Shown one piece after another: positions 12,198 through 24,392 of a DNA stretch of 64,000 nucleotides (within the stretch, counting starts at the first letter, position 1; every line of letters begins with the position of its first letter). This DNA is from Arctopsyche grandis (taxonomy: Eukaryota; Arthropoda; Insecta; Trichoptera; Hydropsychidae). Both the position numbers and the translations under genes were made by a program. The DNA is taken from positions 13,785,001 to 13,849,000 of the forward strand of contig NC_135357.1 in assembly GCF_051622035.1 (NCBI RefSeq), read 5' to 3'. The notes beneath the pieces were generated by a model. It ran no database searches and was not told where the DNA came from. It was given only the letters and a program-made list of their open reading frames with translations.

Positions 12198-13379
12198 CTC
12201 TTGTGTCAAATTAGCAGCGCTTCTTGCGTCGTCGTCCTTTTCGATCTTGAAATCTGAACTTCTGCCGCTGGATTCGTCGCAACTGGACGAGCCGGAAGTG
12301 CATGGGTCCTCGCTGAAGCCGCTAGAGCTGGCGACGGATGTGAAGCTGGTGCTGGCCCTCTCCCTCTTCACGCAATGCATCTGATCTAGATCTTGATCCA
12401 AATCAGTATTCTTCAAGAGGTACTTCTCCAGATTCTCCTGTTGTTGCTTGACATCGAAACACTCGATCTGACGCTTGAACTCCTCCAAAGTTTCCGCCGT
12501 TTCGTCGAAATCCATGAGATCGGCCAAATTTTGATCTCTGATCGAGTCCCCGTCTCCGTCTTGCAGATAGAAGGGCATAAAATCGTCGATGGCATTGTCA
12601 TCCGTGTAGAATGACTTTTTGGGCAAATCAAGATCGACTTTCTTCAAAACGGTGTTTATCGGTGTAGGTGGATCGGCGAAGAATTGAGTGACGTCGAAAG
12701 AAGCAGACGTGGCCGAATCTTCTTCGAGAAGCGGCCCGTCAAAAGTGGACAGGTTCCTGATGATCGGAGGGTCGGATATAGAGACGAGACGTGTTTGGTA
12801 GAAAGCATCCGTTTGGAAATCGTCTTCGAAATCAGAATCCTCCGATTTGACGACAACTTCTTGCTCGTACGACTGTGGAGTTGCACAAGCGCCGTCCTCG
12901 TACGAATCATCTTCAGAGGTGTCCTCTTCTGTCTTGACAGTGACGCATTGTTCCACTTGATCATCGTCCAGCTGAACGACGGGCAAATGGGAGTAAAGAT
13001 CTTGACTGGCAGTATTCTGGATGACAGATGCCGTGACCTGCTGCCCACTGACAGTTTCCACGCCGCTCAATAAATAAGTTTGGACTTCTTCGCGCGTCCT
13101 CCTACTTCCACTACTCCACCGGCCCAGAGACATCATCTCCTCGAAAACATCCCTCTCGTAGTCAATCATTAACGAGTCTATGGACTTGGGATGAAGCGTT
13201 CGCGAGCGGTGGTAGTGGCTGGATATTTCTGGAGACCAGTCCGTCCCGTTGACCAGTCCACCCGCGATCAATCTGGCATCATCCAACCTGAGATAATGCT
13301 CTGGATCCACTCGAAGCAGCGAGAGCATAAGCGCCAATCTCAGCAACTCCTCCCCGTACAATTTCTTTAAGGCTATCAT
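12198..13379 (-). CDS. cnc: cap-n-collar isoform C (CncC), N-terminal coding exon; gene continues off the left edge
   Basis: First coding exon of the Nrf1/Nrf2-type bZIP factor that drives oxidative-stress, xenobiotic and proteasome genes. ATG is at 13379. The frame ends at a donor (AAGAG|gtattt) after exactly 394 codons, phase 0. Residues 1-27 are the family signature: MIALKKLYGEELLRLALML followed by SLLRVDPE matches the hydrophobic N-terminus of Nrf1 and CncC. HPKSID at about residues 63-68 matches the same motif in Nrf1. The rest is acidic and Ser-rich, as expected for transactivation regions. The Keap1-contact motifs (DLG, ETGE) and the CNC-bZIP domain are not in this exon and must lie in later exons at coordinates below 1. 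Just upstream is a possible acceptor (attag at about 13385-13389), so the 5' UTR is probably spliced. Identity rests on recognised motifs; isoform naming is by analogy with Drosophila CncC. Confidence 0.88.
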
Positions 13380-13384
13380 TTTTT

Positions 13385-16300
13385 TCTAATTTTTCTTTCT
13401 CTCTATGTTTAAAAAGTATATTTATTTTTAAAAAGGCACAACCTTTTGAAACGCAGTCTTAATTGGCTATGAGATCAGATTTCTTCTGGAATACTTTTAA
13501 ATATCTGTTTGTTTTTATCTTTTAGTCAGTTTATCAGTCTTGTTAGCTGTTGAACCACAGCAAAAGTAAAAATCGAGAGTGTATCGGAATATATACCGCT
13601 TTTTTTTTATAAGTTTTCAGTCTTGCGTGAGTGAGTAACTTTTGACACGGTAGTGGCGTCAAATCGATTTGTAATTTAAAATAGCGATAATGTAGCACCG
13701 GATTGAAATTCAAATGAGGTAGAGGGCAAACAGACAAAGGTCAAACCAAGTCTAAGCTACGTGGCAAATCCTAAGTCCACACAATCGTTACAAAACTCGA
13801 TTTATTTTATTATTTCGATGCACTGGCAACTATCTTTTTTTATATTTATCAGTTCAGCACACGGTGGACGTCCGTTCTTATAATTCACTATGGTAATTAC
13901 TGAGAGCAACGGTTCCACGACACCATGCTGTCGGTGTAGTTCAACGGTTGAGAGAGTTCCACACACGAATGTTCACGTCCGTGCCCATTTTCAACAGGGG
14001 AATATTGAAATTTTCAGTTTTTTCGTTGCGCATTGTGAACAACCAAACTTTAAAATTTCAACGATCGAACAAGCCATGTTCACTGTTCTCAAACTTACAC
14101 TTTGAATATTACAGTATTTATACAGAGTTCAACTATCAAGTTTATAAGCATAAAAAATAGCACACTGTCAAAAAAAAAACACAACGATTAAATAAGATAC
14201 ATACTACATTACACCACAGCGGTCACATCGGAAACTTTATGCATTTATAAGGAGGTACACGTGGATTTATGTGCGCACTTGTCCGAAAACTGACCTCGTC
14301 CAATTGAATTATACCAGTCCCGTGCACATGTGCACACTTGGCAGTGCTCCCAAAGTGTGGGGCGCAAACAACGAGATCGAAAGTCGTCGGACATTGGGTC
14401 ACGACATCGGAGGGTATGTATGCGAAAAGAAGAACAAGAAAACAAAACGACGTTGACTAGCGTGCAATTTCATAAAAACGAACGTTACACGCGAACTGAC
14501 TAGAACCAGTTCAGTTGCGAATTACGACTGCTATAAAAATGCTAATCAGTCTGAGAGGCAACAGGTGGAGAAGAGCGATGAAAGCCCAACAGCACGTCGT
14601 ACAGTTATAAAAGCAGAAAGATGTGTCATGTCTTAGGCTATCACGTATCAAATAGGTCTCCAAAGAATGTGAGCACCGTTACAAAAAGTCGTCCCAATGA
14701 TTTCTAATAAGCAGGGGTAGATAATATAACATTAATAACAGCATAATTCAGCAGATATACTGACTATGAAAACATCATTTTGAGAATTCCTCTTTGATAC
14801 TTCAGCAGTAAATCACCAAAAATGATATTACTGTAATTGAAAACTACTTATGTCAGTTTTCTAAATGTTCCCTATGTGTACATATGTAGATAGGGTGGTA
14901 GGTTTGAGTCAGAAGTTCAGATACTAATAAATATCAAATTTTCGAAACCATATGTTCAAAACAGAAGAGAAAAGCGAAAAATTGATTAAAAATGAAGATT
15001 CTACTGGGTGTTGTAGATTCTGCTGGGTATGTGTGTCACGTGAAAATCGTCGTTATCACACCGTGCCATATTCTCATTTTGGAACTTTACTTTCACTCAT
15101 ATACATTTTTGCGAGCATTCCAAAGCTTTCTCGTAAGTCAACCAAATTAAAACCGGAAATTTACGACCTACTGAATAGTAAAAAAAAACGGCTGAAACGA
15201 ACAAACGATAGGAGTAATCGCGTTATATCATATTAGCCCAAGTCAACAAATTAAATATATTACTCATCCGGATATTTTTGACCTTAAAGTGGGGTCATTT
15301 TAAGCGACCGAAACTTTTGAGAAGCTAGGAATTCTAGGAGATAAGACTCATATACTAAAATTAATTGCGTCGTCTTTGAAGAACAAAGGATGGCAGAAAA
15401 TCTCCCGCGGTAACAAGTGTCATTTAGCGCGAAAACGACAACATTGGAATATCGCCAGGGTCGAAATCGGAGCATTTTTCGCACTAAATTTCGGACAGAT
15501 TGCGATAAAATATTGTTGCGACACAATTTCAAACCAATTCATTTGAAACAATGATAGAGAAATATTAACAAAGCTGCATAAGAAGTTGAAGGTTGTATAG
15601 CTTTTTTATGCAACAAGGCGAGGAGCCAAAGCAAACGCAAATTTAGTGGAAAAAAAATAATGACTAGTTTTCACTGATATTTTAAGTCGTACAAAACTTA
15701 ATAAGCGTTCAATAGTGAGAAAAAGGTGGGAACGAAAACACGTGACGACAAAGTTCACGAGTCTCAACAAAAACGACAAAAAAAAGGTTGGCAGTCTATG
15801 TTTTTGAAAATTGAATTGTGCGATGCACCGCGAGACATTAACGTCAATGCAACCGCCCCCGCTTTTCCGACACAAAGGAAAACCTTTCGTCCTCTCGTCA
15901 GTGCAAAACAACTTTAAAAATAATGGATGCGTGTGTGTTTGTGCAAGTGCACTAATTTGGACAGCAGCCGGCGCGACCTCGCGCAGGTGATTAACGCGAA
16001 CTTGACCAGTCGCAAAATTTGGCTACATTTATGTAAACGGCTGAAAAAAAATTCGAGCGTGTGTACAAATACACATATTATATTGTATATCGTCGCATAC
16101 ACCTTTATCCCCCCGGTGTGACCTCATCCTCCGAAAATAAACGAGGTTAATCGCGTACGCAAAAACGCATCATCGGCCAAATAATGCAACTTGTGCGAAG
16201 ATAACAAGTCTTTGTTGCGAAATTGCACACAAAACGGCCAGATCGTAAAATACGATTAAGAAAACTTGTTCTAAACGCAATATAAACACATATTCAAAAT

Positions 16301-16948
16301 TTGAGTGGGTAATCCATAATATTGAAAACAATATTATTTGATAAGAAAATGTATTCAATCACGAGAGACCATTAGGCAGAAAATCAATGAATGTTTGTTT
16401 TCAAACAGTATTGAAGTTGAACGGTGAAAATCCTGGAAAATTATTTTTAAGCCAATACATGAGAATGCCCATACATGTGTACTAGGCAGGCGCGAAAAAC
16501 GCGAACTTTTGAGTTTCATCGATGGATTTAGTGAAAAACTTTCGTCGTATCAAGGGAACGTTAATTCACTATTGATGAACATTCAATTTCCCTCCGCCTT
16601 AACGTGTACTAATCAAAGGAATTTAGTCCAAGTGAATACATATGTATGTTCAGTATTTTTCATACAGTTTGGAGTGAAAAGTTCACACTTCATATATGAA
16701 CCATTATGAACCATTCTGAATGCAATCGACTACTATGAAAAAATGTGAGTTACATATAGGAGTGTTCGTATAATGAGGAATATTTTGTAAGGTCTTTCAG
16801 TGTGAAGGCCAGTTATTTTGTGTAAATTGTAACAATTTATTGAGAATACAAAGAGTGAATGGATATGGAAATCTTGAACATTGTAATAATTAAACGCCGT
16901 AATAATAAATACGTACAGTCGTACGTCGCAATACACGAGCGTACTCAC
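13385..16948. other. Presumed cnc 5' leader intron; no coding exon supported
   Basis: Between the CncC start exon and the candidate leader donor at 16949. A further minus-strand donor-like site (AAAGT|gtaagttt) is at about 14097. No frame here shows recognisable protein character. Confidence 0.4.
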
Positions 16949-17803
16949 CAGCTATATTTATATCGATTCAGATCAAACATTGAACGACGATCGACCAAAT
17001 TCTAAGAAAAGCGTAAGAAAATTCATACGAAAAACAGAAGATTGGTAAACATGCGACGCATTCTCGGGAGAGAAATTCAAACTCTGATTACATATACAAC
17101 AAAAACAAGACGCAGAATAAAGTTTGCAAATTGTTTCTTTTCGACGACAACATTGCGGGGGGAGGGGATAAACACTCCCACTCGTCCCGTCTAGGCGACT
17201 AGATCGAAAGCTAATCGATTCGCTTAGACAACAATGGCACACGTCACGTGCACAAATCCACGTGGCCGATGCAAAAGAAATGGCAATACGCACACAACAA
17301 TTGTGCAATTGCAATGACAACAAAAAAAAACACATCTGAAAACGAGAGTCCAAGTCGATATAAAATAATAAAAACATCGAAACAAAACAAACGACGAAAA
17401 AAAAACAATTGAACATTTGAATTGTTTTTCAATTAAAATTCCTCAGACAGAGTAGGTACGGAGCGCGAACGCACTCGACAAATTCTAGATAATTCTAAAG
17501 ACGACGGGCAGGTGAAAAAAAAAAAAGTTTTGCACAAATTTCCAACGTTACCGCAGCGAACAAAGGAGCGGGGGAGGGCGGATGCACGTGCGGTTTCGTA
17601 TCGTTTCAGAATGGAACGGAGCTGAACGAAGCATGCTCGTTTCGGTGAGCCCTTCTGAGGCGGAAAACAGCCGGCTGTCACCCTGCACTCGCATAACCTC
17701 AAAGAGTACGCAAACGCCAGCCCTTCGAGAGGGGCGGTGCGGCGAATGCGGCGACTTCGCCCCGAAACCCCCGCACTCTGCACTCCGCACTCTTCCCCTC
17801 GCT

Positions 17804-17850
17804 ACCGAACACCGAACACCGAACACCGAACACCGAACACCGAACACCGA
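17804..17850. repeat. (CCGAACA)n short tandem repeat
   Basis: About six perfect head-to-tail units of a 7-bp CCGAACA motif inside the GC-rich candidate cnc promoter. Its length is a multiple of seven, so it keeps no reading frame. Confidence 0.85.
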
Positions 17851-17990
17851 TCCGAGTTCGCTCAGTTCGAGTGTAAATGGCCAGTCGACAGTAGACAGAC
17901 CGCTCGAGTCGAACGGCGCGCACCGGCCGACGCTCCGACACCAACTGACACTTGTCACGCGGCTGACGTCACTTGACGCGCGATACGAGT

Positions 17991-17991
<1 letters not shown>

Positions 17992-18030
<39 letters not shown>
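17992..18030. repeat. (CA)n microsatellite
   Basis: An uninterrupted run of about 19 CA dinucleotides at the edge of the GC-rich candidate promoter. Confidence 0.9.
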
Positions 18031-18038
<8 letters not shown>

Positions 18039-18610
18039 CGTACGCACACATGTACTCACTACGCCTCGCATGCAGGCCGAGCCGCTCGTAATACTAATTA
18101 ATACTAGTAGCTAATGAGAAGTAAGCGTGCGAGTGAACGTCACCGCAAGAACGCGGCGCCAACTCGAATGCATTCGAACGGCCGCGGAATCTATTCTTCC
18201 GACGATGCCGATGATGCTAATGATGCCGGCGAATCGATCGCACGAGAGACGAACTCGCATCAACACCGAAACTCTCGTGACAGCCGACAGCGAACAGCTG
18301 TACGCCGGATCCGAAACTTTCCGTCGAAACGCCGCCATTTACGGCCATACGCGAGTGCACTCGCAGCGCCGTTGCACAACTTTGACTCGTCCTCCAAATT
18401 ATCGTCGGCTGAAAACTCCGAGCCGGTTGTTGTATCTACATACATTATCCAAAATTAGAAACTTTCGGTGACCTTTTTACCTTTGCGCCTTTTGTTCGGC
18501 TTAGTTTGGTGTGTGGTTTCGAAAGTGGTGGAAAATTGCCCTCGAATAGGGATAAAAGAAAATCTTACGTTCGATGCGAATACAAGATGGTACAATAGAC
18601 GACGTATATT

Positions 18611-19142
18611 AAGGTGACCAGACGTCTCGTATTGGGCGGAACAGTCCCGAATTTGAGTAGTGTATCCCATATTTCAAAGATAAGATACGTAACCATTTTT
18701 GAACATAAGATACATATTTTTTTAATTTGGATTTTTGTGCGAAATAGTGCGTATTGCATTTTCGCTAAGCGAAGATACTTTTAAGACAGTATTGCAAGTC
18801 AGGTGGAATTTTTAATTAATATTTCATGTCATAAAAGTTTATTAAAATAAATCCACTCTAAGACAAAATACAGATATAAATCTCTTTTTAATTGGGTGAG
18901 TGAAATAATATTTTTTTATTATTAATTATTATAATTTTCACTAATAGTAATAATGGGCAGTATAAATAGTAATATGTATTTTTTATTTTCTTTCAAATTT
19001 GTTTTTATTTTAAAGAAAATATTTTTATTTATAAATTGCTATTTTTAATTACTTCAATGAATATATTAAAGAATTTATTTCGATAAGCATTTTTTTTCAG
19101 GCGTCCCACATTGCTACGGAAAAATATTTGGTCTCCTTATCT
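18611..19142. mobile_element. DNA-transposon relic with TAAGGTGACCA-type ends
   Basis: It begins TTAAGGTGACCAGACGTC and ends with ATTTGGTCTCCTTA, whose reverse complement is TAAGGAGACCAAAT, so the first 11 or so bases form an inverted pair with one mismatch. The interior is AT-rich and non-coding. The superfamily is not certain. Confidence 0.5.
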
Positions 19143-19149
19143 TACATCA

Positions 19150-20990
19150 ATATTAAAAACGGATAAAGCTTTTTTTAAAAAACACTAGTCGTTGACTATA
19201 CGATAATCTTTGATTACTTAAATTCAATTAATATTGTATTTACACCAATTGGTATATTTCTATACTAATATCAGTTTATAACAAGTATGAACACCACCGA
19301 GGGCGCAAGTACTATTTTTTTAATTTAAAATTTAAATAGACGACCTTAACACAGCTATCTTCACACTCGTCTAGCTAATTTCAGAACCAAGGTAAACTAC
19401 ACCTAAATAGGTAAAAAATCTTAGGGTAATGCAAAGCTCAATAAACATAAACATCATTTCATAAAAACCCATGTTAATATAATTTAATACGTATAATAAT
19501 AATTTAATAAAAAAATTAATCACTCCTAATACACGATATAAAATCGTTGTGTGACCGAATACTTATGTTTTAGATTAGTACCTAATAAAATTCTGAGATT
19601 CAGTAAAAGATCCCTTATTTCCATTGAATTGCTCATTTTAATTGTCTCCGCGTGTATCATAAATTGTATCGAAAAATCTGAATTTAAATACGTATATCGA
19701 TACATAATCTATGTATATACTTTTTCAAAGTACTATGTATACAAACACTGAAAATATTACATAACATAAGACTATCATTAGAACCCAAAATCTGAAATTG
19801 TTTTGGTAAATCAAATAGAGTATTTTGTGAATAATTATATGCATATAATTAAACAGAGTATTCGATTATATTTAAACTCGTTTCAAAATCCACTGCATTT
19901 GATAAAATTTTACAAAAAATCCTATATAGGTATGTTGCTACCAATCTATTACTATGTACTTCATATAGAAATAGATGAACATGTATGTACATGTATGTAT
20001 AAGTACGAAACGTCTATCTGAAATTGACATAATATTGCGATTGCGCTATGAATCGACCTTCAAATTTTGACCGATTTCAATTCATATCAAGTGTATTCAG
20101 TATATTTTCGATCTGTATTGGCTCGAAGGAAACATAATATATTATTTAAAGTATGTCAAATTATAAGGTGTGATAAAAATATTTCGTGCCCTATGAAATT
20201 ATAAATAAAATCTTAGGATTATATCTCCCTTCGTTTCGTTCTATTAAAAAAAATGCAACAGTTCCAATATAGCACAGTTTTCGGAAACACTATTTTATTG
20301 GCAAAAACAGAAAATTATGTGAGTAACTGATTTTATTTACAGACTATCGCGAAATAACGCTTCAATTGCGTGTTTTTTTTTCTAAGTAAAATATTTTTTC
20401 ATATGCATATTAAAAGCTGATGAAATAGACCATTTTTAACAGTAAAAATCTTTTAAAAAAATAGCAAAACGCCAAGTGGAGTTGTAAAAATATTTTCCTT
20501 TATATTGTAAATCGTAATAGTATACTTATTATTTGACATAAATTCCAATTTTATAATAATAATAAACTTCAAGAAATAAAAACTTGTTTTCTTAAGGATT
20601 TTCCTTATTAAATGATGTTTTCTTAGAATAACATTGTATATGTATGTATGTAAATACATACATCGGAAATCGTGAGCAGTGACATCTATTTAACGTTCTT
20701 AAAACTATATATATATTTACGAAAATGGATAAATTTATACAATAATTGGTGATATCGTAATCTATACACTAGATGTACTTTGATTTTCATTAAGACCTTA
20801 CATAGTACTTCAAAAAAATCATAAAAATAATGCTTTTAAAAAAAATTGTTTATATAGACAATTATTACTGCTATTTAACGAGATGTTATATAAGAAGTAA
20901 AATGATGCAACATCATATTTAAATACAGCTAGATGCGTTTAATCGTCTTTATACAAAAAAATAAAAAACAAACAAATATACACATTAATT
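19150..20990. other. AT-rich non-coding interval
   Basis: Only short random frames and simple AT-rich sequence are present. No exon or element boundary is supported. Confidence 0.4.
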
Positions 20991-20995
20991 CTTAC

Positions 20996-21098
20996 CTGTA
21001 AAATTTTTCGTTCTCCACATACAGGTTCTGGACTGAGACGAAGCATGTTCGGAAGAACCTCTTCTTCCATTTATGCCACAATCTATTTTATAGCTAAT
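20996..21098 (-). CDS. Candidate alternative start exon of cnc (25 codons, phase 0)
   Basis: On the minus strand a strong acceptor (ttgtgtttcag) precedes a 103-base exon that ends in a strong donor (CAG|gtaagaa). An ATG at 21070 opens 25 codons beginning MEEEVLPNMLRLSPEP up to the donor. TAG and TAA lie in the same frame between the acceptor and that ATG, so translation would begin here. The exon ends in phase 0, and so does the CncC exon at 12198, so this start could replace the CncC N-terminus without changing the downstream frame. If it is instead spliced onto the CncC exon at about 13384, the frame stops within a few codons and the exon is only an upstream ORF in the leader. No homologue is recognised. 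The exon may also belong to a different gene. Confidence 0.5.
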
Positions 21099-21469
21099 CT
21101 GAAACACAAAATGTATTAATTGTTTAATCAGCGTTTTTATATTAATTCTTCTTGATAAAAAAATATTGTTTCATCTTTATGGCGTTGCGTTATTTTAACT
21201 CAGGATTTACCACAACATTATGACTAACATCCCAAACTCAACTTTGAACTATTGCGCAATTTTTATGCATGGAAAAAAACATTCATACGAGTGCATTCTT
21301 GTTAACCTACACTCGAGTACAATTAATAGATTTTTCTATTCTAAAACAACCCGATTGATAATGAATAGGCTTTGAAGTAAATTATAAAGACAATTGAGAA
21401 AAGTGCTATTTTTGAAAGCTTTTTATTATTCTTATTTTTATTTTCAATAACATTGATATATATTATATA

Positions 21470-21689
21470 CAGTGATGTCACCCTAATGGTTTCCATGGGT
21501 TTCCGGAAACCCGTTATTTAATCTAAAAAATCATATAATTTTGTCAAAAATTATACAAATATTGAAAATTTAATGAACTTTCGTGTAAAAGTGCCTTGGA
21601 TGAAAAAAAGGATGTACATATTTTCAAAATATTTTTTTTGAAAAAAAAAATTGGAAACCCGTTGTTCCAAAATTGGGGTAACAACACTG
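21470..21689. mobile_element. hAT-type MITE (220 bp, 8-bp duplication)
   Basis: Ends CAGTGATGTCACCCTAAT and ATTGGGGTAACAACACTG form an imperfect inverted repeat. They are flanked by perfect attatata copies (21462-21469 and 21690-21697). An internal inverted pair, TTTCCGGAAACCCGTT and GGAAACCCGTTG, is visible. Non-coding. Confidence 0.85.
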
Positions 21690-21699
21690 ATTATATACC

Positions 21700-23340
21700 A
21701 TATGTATGACAATAGATTTAAATTCCAATATATGAGTGAATATAATTGGCGTCTGTCTATTATTATCCTAAAGATTGTATTTACATATGTTCTTACTAGG
21801 ATTATCACATTAACATGAAATTTGTCTTATATATGTATGTACATATGTACATATACAATTAAAATGCGACTATGAAGGCATCGATATGTAATTACACGAA
21901 TTGAGGGAAATGTATTTTATGTAAGCATAACTACAATAACCTGCTCGATTTTATATTTTTAGATTGATTTCGTCAAAGACATTTTCTACTCAACAAAATA
22001 TCCTCGCAATGCACGCTTATATTTGTTTGTGAATGACCGATTATACAACTAATCTTCACAAATTATCTTATCTTGAAATTGCTATTCAAATATAGTAGAT
22101 GCAAGACAGAAAACTCTGTAATATATGAACCAAAATAAATTATTAAATCATAACTTTTAGCTTCCTTCATCTGTTAAGATCAACCACACAATTAGTCGGT
22201 GCTCTCAATGTCATTTATTAAGAAATATTTTGAACGAAACATAAAAAAATGTCGATATTATCTCATTGGCCGAACTGCTTATCACTTGCATACATACACC
22301 AAGATAAAAATCATCGGTGCAGTAAATTAATAGAGATGTTACAGCAGTCTTACATTATCTCAGTGGGTACTCTTCCACTCTATCCAATTGAAATGAGACT
22401 GAGAACGGAATATACATACAATTCTTAATGAATTGACCCACCAGTTAATTCGTCACAGCCGATTTATATTTTTAAAATATAATAGCAATGTTAACGTTAT
22501 CGCCACTGATGTGAGTATTTTATAAGATTAGACCTGAATTAAAAAGGTCAGTTGTGAAAAGGTGAAAAACAAATAAATCTTTTTTTTTTTTGTATTTGAA
22601 ATTAATTAAACAATAAATTACACGTGCTTACAAAATGTAACTAGAGTAACATTAAAAATCACAAATATATATTTGCACATTGTATATATGAATAAAATAG
22701 AAATAAAGTTTTTATTGGTTGCTGACTGACTAGTCGTTTGTCAAAAATTAATTTACACTTTTAACTTATGCGAAATCTCAAGGTGGTCAACTCAAAATTC
22801 AATTGAAAATAATAGCTTCTTGATAACAGTAATTCAATTAATCTGAATATATCGCGAAGACGTTTATTTTAGGCTCAGCTTGACTTGGCTTCTTATTATG
22901 CACTTGACTGATTTTTCAAGCAACGTGGAAAATATCGAATGTCTTCGATTAGAATAAAAAAGTTCTTCGTGAACATACATATATTTAGGCACACGCAAGG
23001 TGAATCGAAGAGCGCAATGTAAAAGTGCATTCATACATAATTTAAATTAACTTGCAATAACGTCGCATATACGAACGATTGTTAAGTTTAAATAATACAT
23101 TACAAATGGCACACCTGCCTTACCACATATGACTGTACAGGGCAGCCACACGTCAACATATTACGTCACAATCGCATAACCTCAACAACAATAACAATAA
23201 TTAGCGTTATTTTGGCTACGTTCGGAACAAAACAATTTGCTCGAAACGAATCCTTACAAGGCGAGTGAAAGTACACATTTGTAGACACACAAAAAGTTTA
23301 ACAAATCAATAAGTAAAGTTGCTGATTTACGTAGGTACTT
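21700..23340. other. Presumed leader intron of the distal cnc transcript
   Basis: AT-rich DNA between the candidate exons at 21098 and 23347. No coding exon or element is supported; a TACATATGTACATAT palindrome lies near 21840. Confidence 0.4.
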
Positions 23341-23346
23341 ACTCAC

Positions 23347-23650
23347 TTAAAAGAGGAGTGGGATGTTTTATTGCTAAGGATGCGATCTGTTGGTAGCAGT
23401 GGTTCGCAATAGTGGCGGCAAGTTCTGGAGCCGGGAAAGGGAATATCCGGGAAACTAGTGGCGCCAACTCGCGGCCAAATTTGATAACGGTTCGACGGCG
23501 GCCGCTCGTGCCGTTGTTTTTCCGATACTATCTGAGTATTTGTGTACTGACTGCCAGTGCTGAGTACCCGACTATCCACTACCGACTTGTTATTGATATT
23601 GATATGAACGCTGTGGTGGGGAGTGGGGAGTGGGGACTCAAGACGACGCG
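23347..23650 (-). promoter_or_regulatory. GC-rich candidate promoter and non-coding first exon (distal cnc start)
   Basis: The stretch of about 23400-23650 is much richer in G, C and CpG than the surrounding AT-rich DNA. It ends on the minus strand at a near-ideal donor (TTAA|gtgagtaag, exon end 23347). The next good acceptor on that strand begins the start exon at 21098. I infer a non-coding first exon of the distal transcript. The exact start is not visible, and a long (AT)n tract lies immediately upstream. Confidence 0.4.
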
Positions 23651-23720
23651 ACAGACACGGACACTTGTCGTTATCTACTATGCTCGTGTGTTCCGTGTCA
23701 TACTGACCTTTTTGATGATC

Positions 23721-23721
<1 letters not shown>

Positions 23722-23808
<87 letters not shown>
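23722..23808. repeat. Long (AT)n microsatellite
   Basis: A nearly pure run of about 43 AT dinucleotides. The Tyr/Ile repeat frames on both strands here are artefacts of it. Confidence 0.95.
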
Positions 23809-23812
<4 letters not shown>

Positions 23813-24392
23813 TTTTTAATTGAACTACGTTCAATTTCAAACTACGTCTGAAAACGACCAACCTATCTATAACACGGCAGAATAGTCAAGTAAGAAATAT
23901 AAAACAAAAAAAAACAAAAGAAAATGAAACATTTTTGAATATTTTCTTACGATACCAAATTATTTTTACGGACCCCTAATAGAATTGGTAAACCTACACT
24001 TACTTTTCATTGCATTAGGCGAACTCTAAATTTCGATTCTTCAATCACTTCATTACTATTTCCCGATGCTATAGAATCACATGGAGATCCACAAGCGATC
24101 GAACCGACCTCATTGTTTGCTGTGATACATTTTAAAAGCGATCCCGAATATTTTTATTTTCTTCAAATTTAGCTTTGTTTATTAATTTATATTGTGCGCC
24201 CATTCATTTATGTTGAGACATATTTAATTTTAATGTTAAAAAATACGAATTCGTTGATATTGTAAAAACGCTGAGTTATAATTTTATAAAATTCTTTAAG
24301 CGATCTTTCGACAACTCTCGAGGAAAGCCTGAAGAGAACTGACGTAATAAAATTTCGTAGCTTTTGAGTCGAAAGAGTGATACTTTTCGCAG

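Larger units (their letters stand above)
16949..18450 (-). promoter_or_regulatory. GC-rich candidate promoter and leader exon of CncC
   Basis: About 17550-18450 is a GC- and CpG-rich island inside AT-rich DNA. On the minus strand a strong donor (AGCTG|gtgagtacg) ends a possible leader exon at 16949. The next candidate acceptor is just upstream of the CncC start codon at 13379. I infer that this is the CncC transcription start region. The long overlapping reading frames here on both strands look like by-products of high GC and show no protein similarity I recognise. Confidence 0.4.

Noticed and set aside
17548-18471. Long overlapping reading frames on both strands (up to 169 codons)
   Set aside because: They sit in a CpG-rich island with (CCGAACA)n and (CA)n repeats. 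Several overlap in all frames and none resembles a protein.
23343-23861. 172-codon minus frame rich in Tyr-Ile repeats
   Set aside because: The Tyr/Ile part is the (AT)n microsatellite. The GC-rich remainder is better explained as a non-coding first exon with a splice donor.
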